From positions 12,780,413 through 12,844,412 of the forward strand of contig OX465107.1 in the NCBI GenBank assembly GCA_949987565.1: 64,000 nt of DNA, written 5' to 3'. Below the pieces are notes generated by a model. The model worked only from the letters and a program-made list of their open reading frames with translations, ran no database searches and was not told where the DNA came from. Each line of letters opens with the position of its first letter. Position 1 is the first letter of the stretch. A program made the position numbers and the translations under genes. Source of the DNA: Luidia sarsii (taxonomy: Eukaryota; Echinodermata; Asteroidea; Paxillosida; Luidiidae). Below are positions 59,001-64,000 of this stretch, one piece after another.

Positions 59001-60345
59001 CATTAATATTCATGAGATGACGTCACGATCAAATGAGGGCAATTTTTGGATACACCTTTTCCCAACTTAGATATAGTGCAAACTTGGAACAAAATGAAAT
59101 TAATTTTTTGCTTTTATTGCAATTTGAAATTTGCCCCTTTAAAGCGCTGTCACGTGACACATGGTGACGTCATGAAGTTTTAAAGACAACTGTGCACAAC
59201 TTCAGCAAGGGTTCTATGCATTTGTCAAGTTTGGAAAAAATCAAAGTTTGTTCAATGGCAAAAGTGCCCTCCGAAAAAACCCTGTGCTTTGTCTATGGGA
59301 AAATTCCGACCAGAAAAAGAAGAAGAAGAAGAAGAAGACAAAACTAGAGATTTATGTCTGTTGGCAAACAGAACATAACGCTTTTCCGCATCTGGTTCTC
59401 TTAAAAAAAAAAAAAAAAATTGATGAAAAAAAAATTGACATCAACGGGATTCGAACTCGGAACCTCCATTCCTAACCCAAAACGCACGTGCATATTTTGT
59501 GCACAAGGTTTATGGGACATCATTATATTTTTCAAAAAATCATATAAAATCTAAACAATGGTCGATTACTTCCAAACTCAGGATTATGAATGTCTAGCAC
59601 AATAGCTACCTGCCCACCAAATCTCGAGACGATTGACCTTTGGCAAATATGCGTTTTAAAAACACGCATTTTGATGACGTCATGATTGCGTCATGGCATT
59701 TTGGCCACGGAGGGTGTTTCTAAACTACATGCCCAATAGATATAATCGAAAAAATGAAAAAAATCTTGCTCCGTTGGCCAAATATGCTCAATTGAATGTG
59801 AAAATCTTAAAAGTTTATGACCTCATTAATATTCATGAGATGACGTCACGATCAAATGAGGGCAATTTTTGGATACACCTTTTCCCAACTTAGATATAGT
59901 GCAAACTTGGAACAAAACGAAATTGCTTTTTTGCTTTTATTGCAGTTTGAAATTTGCCCCTTTAAAGCGCTGTCACGTGACACGTGGTGACGTCATGAAG
60001 TTTTAAAGACAACTGTGCACAACTTCAGCAAGGGCTATATGCATTTGTCAAGTTTGAAAAAAATCAAAGTTTGTTCAATGGCAAAAGTGCCCTTCGAAAA
60101 AACCATGTGCTTTGTCTATGGGAAAATTCCGACCAGAAAGAGAAGACAAAAAAAAAAATCTTAACAAAAACAATAGCTTTTCCGCTACGCGGCGGAAAAG
60201 CTAAAAAAAAAATCAGAACAAGAACAATAGCTTTTCCGTATGGAACGGAAAAGCTAAAGAAGAAGAAGAAGAAGAAGAAGAAGACAAAAAAAAAAAATCA
60301 GAACAAGAACAATAGCTTTTCCGTATGGAACGGAAAAGCTAACAA
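56054..60345. repeat. Tandem repeat cluster, four 0.8-1.2 kb units rich in CRE and CLEAR-type palindromes
   Basis: The landmark GATGACGTCAYGATTGCGTC recurs at about 56,803, 57,665, 58,851 and 59,674. A head starting ACTAGAAACATACGTCTG is at 56,054 and 58,152, with a diverged copy at 59,343. Each unit also has CATTAATATTCATGAGATGA, CCAACTTAGATATA, TTTAAAGCGCTGTCACGTGA and an end of ATTCCGACCAGAAA with GAA repeats. Some blocks (CATTAATATTCATGAG, CTTTAAAG, TCACGTGA) occur twice per full unit. A B-box-like GATTCGAACTCGG (minus-strand sense) is at 59,449, with eroded versions at about 56,579 and 58,627. No coding frame is present. Confidence 0.88.
60174..60341. repeat. Three tandem perfect hairpins TAGCTTTTCCG...CGGAAAAGCTA
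   Basis: Hairpins lie at 60,174-60,203 (loop around CTACGCGG), 60,228-60,256 and 60,313-60,341 (loop TATGGAA). They are separated by A-runs, AATCAGAACAAGAACAA and a (GAA)n run. The stem shares TAGCTTTTCC with the head region of the units in the adjacent cluster. Confidence 0.88.
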
Positions 60346-60748
60346 GCAGCGCCTTAATGCCATTATGGATACATCTTCCTTCAGCTTCTCCTCTCTGTGT
60401 CCAGTAATCTTTAAGCCGCCTTCCCTTGTTCCCTTCCCGTCCTGGTGTTGGTCCTTTGGAGAGCTCCCCTGAGCCTTGCTGGGGTTCTTAGCCCTAGCCC
60501 GAGAGCATCTCCTTGATGCCTGGAGACAAGTGGTAGGAGCTAGGGAGAGGGGAGGGGGCCTTAATGAAAACTAACTGGCCAAGCGTGGCAGGCACATGTA
60601 AACATCCATCATTCCCCTGTCCTCTCCCCCTCCCTCCCCTCATCACCATGACCCCCTCCCTCCCCCTAACATGACCCCCTACCCCCTCCCTCCCCCCTAA
60701 CATGACCCCCCTACCTCCCTGGAGCCAGGGGCCAATCAAAGCGAATAA

Positions 60749-61230
60749 AGGGGAATGAAACCCAGAGAAAAATGTTGGCTTATCTGATTTGATGTTAAAA
60801 ACAACCTACAATTACCTATGTATTACTCACCTACGAGTTTCACAAGGAGGGAAAAATAAAAAATATGCAAAAAAACTGCATGGAAAGATTTCCCCGGCTT
60901 TTTCTCGCTGGTATTTACTATTTTGACATCCAAAAGCCTGGTAGTACACCATCGTATAACTGCACGCGGTATATTAATGCATGTAGTAGGAGTACATCCG
61001 TCCGGGCCCATGTGGGAGTTGCTTGTTATTACGTCATACCCCCTTGCAGTGACTGGCGGGCCATTTGAAAAGATGGCGGTTTGTGGGAATGCGAATTCAA
61101 CCATGAATTCCATGATTTTTCCCTCTTTATGAAACTCGTAGGTGAGTAGCACATAGGTACACTGTAATTGTAGGTTGTTTTTAACACCCAATTAGATAAG
61201 CCAACATTTTTCTCTGGGTTTCAGTCCCCT
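60749..61230. mobile_element. MITE, second copy of the AGGGGAATGAAACCC family, ATAA-flanked
   Basis: The ends AGGGGAATGAAACCCAGAG and CTCTGGGTTTCAGTCCCCT form arms of about 110 bp. The flanks are ATAA (60,745-60,748) and ATAA (61,231-61,234), a 4-bp duplication. The interior aligns with 40,564-41,055, including AAAAGATGGCGGTTTG. The 482-bp element is non-coding. Confidence 0.88.
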
Positions 61231-61332
61231 ATAATCATTTGATTGTTCCAAGCCACGGGATGGCTGAGAAGGGGTAGGAGGGATTTGGTAGATGGTGTGA
61301 TCTTTGAAAGAGCCTTTGCAGGGCCGTTAGGA

Positions 61333-61452
61333 CCGTTTCCACTACACCAAATAAATGCGATTATTTGGATTGCGATTTGAATCACGTGTGTGGACCCAAT
61401 CAACGTGATTAGTTGGATTTGAATCGCGATTTGAACTCGTGTGGACACGACC
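61333..61452. mobile_element. Short AATCGCGATTC-type inverted-repeat element
   Basis: The left CCGTTTCCACTACACCAAAT and right TTTGAACTCGTGTGGACACG surround repeated AATCGCGATTTGAA and ATGCGATTATTTGGATTGCG words. Related to the elements at 31,540 and 63,170. Confidence 0.6.
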
Positions 61453-61964
61453 GCCCCAAAAAGTTTTTTAATACTCATAATGATTTGGCAGGAGACATCC
61501 AGAAATCATATTTGTATAAGGGTTCACATATATTGTGATACTGTGCTATTGTTTCTTTTGTTCATATAATTGAGGCCTTATTGGAACATGAACAATAGAG
61601 TGGGTACAAGCAATTGTGCACCTCTACATGTATAATAAAATCAACGGGTGCAGGTTTTGACAGTGTGGGGTATATCATATGCTACCCCACTGTCCCCTGT
61701 TTGTATTTCAAATGAACTGTGGTGTAATTTAGTTTAATATCCATTTGGGTTGTGAGCACCGTGCACATGTGGGTTTTGAGTGTCAATTTTCATGCTGCCT
61801 AGTGATCCGGTGTAACTCTGTATGGCGGGTACCCCAGTGTACATTGTACTCACCACTGATGATGACTGGCAGTGTCTATCATCCTAGTTCATCTTACAGA
61901 CTAGTGGATATAATATGATATGAATGCAGTGCCCACTGCTGTACAGATTGTGATCCACCACACG

Positions 61965-62105
61965 ACCTTGGCCAGCTCGGTGGTCAAGTGGTTGAGAGAG
62001 ACGTCTACGATAGAGAGGAGATTCGATGGGCTTGATTCCTGCCCACGAAGCCTGCGTCTCTTCTCCAGCAGGCAAACGGACAAAGCACTGGTGCTAATCA
62101 CACAC
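61965..62105 (+). repeat. tRNA-derived SINE-like sequence
   Basis: CTCGGTGGTCAAGTGGTTGA resembles a Leu/Ser tRNA A box. About 40 bp on, ATGGGCTTGATTCCTGCCC resembles a B box. The 3' part, CAAAGCACTGGTGCTAATCA, is shared with the fragment at 13,050-13,160. It is a probable Pol III-type short interspersed element. Confidence 0.55.
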
Positions 62106-62416
62106 TGAGTAGGGCAAACTCCTCATTCAATTGATTGGTATGGTAGTTTGCTTGCATACTGGGTTCAGTGGCATTGGCCTATGGGGTGATGCAGAAGAAC
62201 AATCTCCTTGTATGCGCATGCACTTGTATTATACTTTGGTTGTAGTCAAGGTTGAAGAAATTGGGACGGTCCGTTCCCTCTCTCAGGCATTTTTGGACCA
62301 TTTGCAATTTGCGGTCCCAAACAAAACTCGCTTGGCATGCTGGTCACTGCCATAACCCCCCATAAAAAATGTGTATCACAAGTTTATAATGACTGCTGAA
62401 AGCAAGCTCGGGTTAA

Positions 62417-62761
62417 AACCCCTACACAACATTGGTAAGATCGAAATGTTCACAGATTTACATGAAACATACAGTTTGAAGATGGTTAACTAATTAGTAG
62501 AAACCTCGCACAGAAATATTTCTGCCTGAAATTTTGGGAGAAAAGAGTAAAAGAAACCGTTTACATCTCACCGAGATCTAAACTATTTTTCGGAACAGTA
62601 CGGCGTTGAATGCTGCATTTTCACGAAACAAATAAAGTGATTTTCATGATTTTTCTCGAGACTCGGTTGGCGGACTGACAGGTGTGCTATTTTATGCATA
62701 TGTTGGATCAGACAACGTATGGATGCTATTCTTTGACCTTGACCAATGTTGTGTAGGGGCT
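62417..62761. mobile_element. TTAA-flanked MITE, second copy of the AGCCCCTACACAACATTGG family
   Basis: The left AACCCCTACACAACATTGG and right CCAATGTTGTGTAGGGGCT ends are flanked by TTAA (62,413-62,416 and 62,762-62,765). Its interior is the reverse complement of the copy at 9,435-9,817 (TTCACAGATTTACATGAAAC; ACAGTACGGCGTTGAATGCT). Confidence 0.85.
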
Positions 62762-62765
62762 TTAA

Positions 62766-64000
62766 ACTCAAGTTTGAGATCCATGTCCACCTCACCTCAC
62801 CAAAACCGTAAATGAAACTGTTGGCTCAGTGTGTGTCCGAAGTTAAGGGCTGATGAAAGCTAGGTGGGGCAGAGTTTTGGCTGATGAATCCTCTGCCTAG
62901 GAGTAGGAAATATCAATTGCCGATCCCAGAGAGTAGGTACTCTACCATACCTAGTTGAAGTTAGCAGTCAGCTTTCTGGTTTTCCTCCCCAAATGCCTCG
63001 ACAAAGTGAAACGCACTTTTTCACACCAACCAGCTGTTTATTTCCACATGATGGTCCACTAACCATACATTGTACATGCAAACCAAGTGAGTACAATGCG
63101 TAAAGTGCCTCTGGTTGGGTCACAGTCCAGGCATACACAGTCCGGTCGGCGGTTAGGTAGGTCACATTTCAGGCGTGTGCAAATAATTTGAATCGCGATT
63201 CGCTTTTCGCTAATGTTGCCGTATGTGAACGTGTTCCAAATAAAGAAAGTCAGTGTTTCAATTGCGATGACGCGATCCACTTTTTCGATAATTTTCCCGG
63301 TGGGAATGCACCTTTAGTGGCTAAGTTATAGGGCTGAGCAGGGGCCCCGAGGGCATATGCCCTACCCCCCCCCCACCCTCTCTCTCCCTCCCAGCCCCAG
63401 GAATGATGAGACACGTCAGCGAACATGACAATGAAGCAGCCAGATATGACGAGAGCAGCCAAGTTCATGAAAAAAAGAAAGAGGCCCAATTCTCTCCAAA
63501 CCAAAACCCGGGGCGCTGCCAGGTGGCATTGATTGATGAGCTTGAATTCTGTTTTTCAAACCCCCCCCCCAAAAAAAAAATGGAAAGAAAGTGGCCCGCA
63601 ATAGGTTAAGAGCCGCAACGAAATGTTGCCACGAGACTGACTGCTGTCGGCAGTGAATAGATGGTCGGATACTGTTCGTATCCCAACCTCATGGTCAGTG
63701 TATTTTACGCCAGGGACTTAAATATATGCCAGGGGGGTTTTATGCGGTTTGTTTAGTTCTCCGCTCTGTTCTCTCCCTAACCCTCTCTTCCCCTCTCTCT
63801 ATCCTTCTCTCTCTGTCTCTCTCTCTCTTTCCCCCCTCTCTCTGTCTGTCCCTCTCTCTATACCTTATAAAAAAAGGGCTGAGAATCGCTAGAGTGAATC
63901 ATGCATGCAGAGAAATAGAAGAGGCTTCTTGAGCTGAACGGAAAAAAAAGAGAAAGAGAGAAAGCAAGAAGTACAGTTTACATTGTAGGTGATCGATTGC
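62766..64000. other. Right end of window, no gene seen
   Basis: It includes an AATCGCGATTC-type repeat at 63,170-63,318 (shared with 41,890-42,305) and a (CT)n run at about 63,775-63,860. No exon is supported. Confidence 0.5.

Overview
The window is 64 kb of gene-poor, repeat-rich animal nuclear DNA. Genes have introns with GT..AG borders, there are kilobase-scale micro- and minisatellites, many short terminal-inverted-repeat elements, tRNA-derived fragments and one 200-base assembly gap (43,801-44,000). The receptor type, and the abundance of short palindromic words such as ACATGTAC, TACCGGTA and TAGGCCTA, suggest a marine deuterostome invertebrate, most likely an echinoderm. That assignment is inference from general knowledge and no species can be named.

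Genes. (1) 5.1-11.1 kb, + strand: three exons of a large 7-transmembrane receptor of the class B-like (adhesion/methuselah-like) group with an N-terminal somatomedin-B domain. The exons are very GC-rich, and the first intron is filled by a 1.4 kb TCTTGC hexanucleotide array. The 5' exon(s) with the signal peptide are not visible. (2) 14.8-18.4 kb, - strand: a complete four-exon gene for a mitochondrial RsfS/Iojap-family protein (MALSU1 orthologue, 393 aa). All three intron phases match, and a YY1-type motif lies upstream of the start. (3) 21.4 kb, + strand: a first coding exon with a clean signal peptide and a consensus splice donor. The rest of that gene is not recognisable here, so everything to the right may be one very long first intron or intergenic DNA.

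The remaining ~42 kb holds no coding exon I can support. It contains: TTAA-targeted short inverted-repeat elements at 0, 9.4, 40.6, 43.2 and 62.4 kb, with an ATAA-flanked relative at 60.7 kb; TA-flanked elements at 13.2 and 14.0 kb; a dispersed element whose GATCGAAACGTCAGGCC core resembles part of a hammerhead ribozyme, with at least ten copies, one carrying an 18-bp target duplication; several foldback elements; satellites at 27.9, 32.3, 33.9, 51.8 and 55.0 kb; an ACATGTAC-dense stretch at 36-38.6 kb; and a tandem repeat cluster at 56.0-60.3 kb.

The most unusual structure is the 56.0-60.3 kb cluster. Four related units each carry three perfect CRE palindromes (TGACGTCA), and the cluster has six TCACGTGA (CLEAR/E-box) palindromes. 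It ends in a row of perfect AGCTTTTCCG hairpins. The two complete gene models appear functionally unrelated. Nearly all other long open frames in the window are artefacts of tandem repeats whose period is compatible with a stop-free frame.
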